Source: an uncultured Burkholderiales bacterium
GTDB lineage: Bacteria > Pseudomonadota > Gammaproteobacteria > Burkholderiales > Burkholderiaceae_C
NCBI GenBank assembly: GCA_903820745.1
Contig: CAIJIT010000141.1
Coordinates: 1-52,962 of the forward strand
Reading direction: 5' to 3'
Length of the DNA: 52,962 nt
This document shows positions 52,824 through 52,962 of the stretch, in pieces; position 1 is the first letter of the stretch; every line of letters begins with the position of its first letter. Under the pieces are notes generated by a model, which saw only the letters and a list, made by a program, of their open reading frames with translations, searched no databases and was not told the origin of the DNA. The position numbers were made by a program, and so were the translations under genes.

Positions 52824-52962
52824 GCAGTTTGCTCGTGGTCGAAAACTTGTCAGTGGCCTTCTCGGGTCTGCGGGCTCTCTCCGATGTTACTTTTAGCGTC
52901 AGCGAACACGAAATTGTAGGTTTGATCGGACCGAACGGAGCCGGCAAGACGACGCTGCTGAA
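52820..52962 (+). CDS. ABC transporter ATPase, LivG-like, 5' part (runs off window)
   Basis: Only 47 codons are present, starting [20 protein letters not shown] and reaching Walker [10 protein letters not shown]. The ATG overlaps the LivM-like stop (ATGA). The spacing and motif place it as the first ATPase of the second branched-chain-type importer. The remainder, and presumably a LivF-like and a binding-protein gene, lie past 52962. Confidence 0.9.
   Translation, partial: MSSLLVVENLSVAFSGLRALSDVTFSVSEHEIVGLIGPNGAGKTTLL

Overview
The window is GC-rich proteobacterial DNA, most likely from a betaproteobacterium (Burkholderiales or Rhodocyclales). The evidence is an EF-P with arginine at position 32 beside its rhamnosyltransferase EarP, the orders uppP-map-glnD, uvrC-pgsA and hupB-tRNA-Val-ppiD, a DUF2788 protein, and several AcrB/TolC-type envelope genes. 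It looks like a conserved chromosomal core (about 20.6-47.7 kb) flanked by two accessory catabolic regions. Genus cannot be decided from the sequence alone.

Region 1 (1-15.25 kb) is an accessory catabolic cluster. A fragment of an IS701-like transposase lies at the left edge. Then come an acyl/aryl-CoA ligase, a large DmdC-like acyl-CoA dehydrogenase, a Dabb-domain protein, a DapA-like lyase, an atypical SDR, a two-subunit class III extradiol dioxygenase (LigA-like and LigB-like), a Rieske ring-hydroxylating oxygenase (alpha, beta, a 31-codon ORF, ferredoxin), a GntR/UTRA repressor, a complete branched-chain-amino-acid-type ABC importer, a canonical SDR, and a 3' remnant of a thiolase. Three near-identical 14-bp palindromes (core CATATATG or CATATGTG) precede the three probable transcription starts, which suggests one regulon under the GntR protein. 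The genes suggest uptake of an aromatic acid, CoA activation and side-chain oxidation, ring dihydroxylation and meta cleavage. The substrate is not identifiable, and no oxygenase reductase is present.

Region 2 (15.35-20.9 kb) is a minus-strand signalling operon: a three-GAF sensor histidine kinase, a single-domain response regulator, and a response regulator fused to a class III nucleotide cyclase. They are joined by 4-bp overlaps. Two small proteins (SnoaL/NTF2-like and DUF1330) follow.

Region 3 (21-47.7 kb) is mostly housekeeping. It holds tRNA-Ala, an arylformamidase-like hydrolase and a seven-gene minus-strand run (uppP, map, glnD, mnmH, DUF2189, DUF2788, YitT). Next is a TetR-controlled RND efflux locus with a near-ideal promoter and palindromic operator, followed by PCMT-like, rhodanese and TolC genes, yaaA, a prolyl-4-hydroxylase-like oxygenase, and a Lys-rich secreted protein. 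It ends with efp-earP, a 169-bp MITE-like element, uvrC, a TonB-C-like lipoprotein, pgsA, a DMT transporter, hupB, tRNA-Val, ppiD and tRNA-His.

Region 4 (47.7-52.96 kb) begins just after tRNA-His with decayed IS3 and IS66 fragments. It continues with a LysR regulator, a RidA/RutC-like protein, a RutD-like hydrolase, and a second branched-chain-type ABC importer whose ATPase runs off the window. This looks like a second, separately acquired catabolic module.
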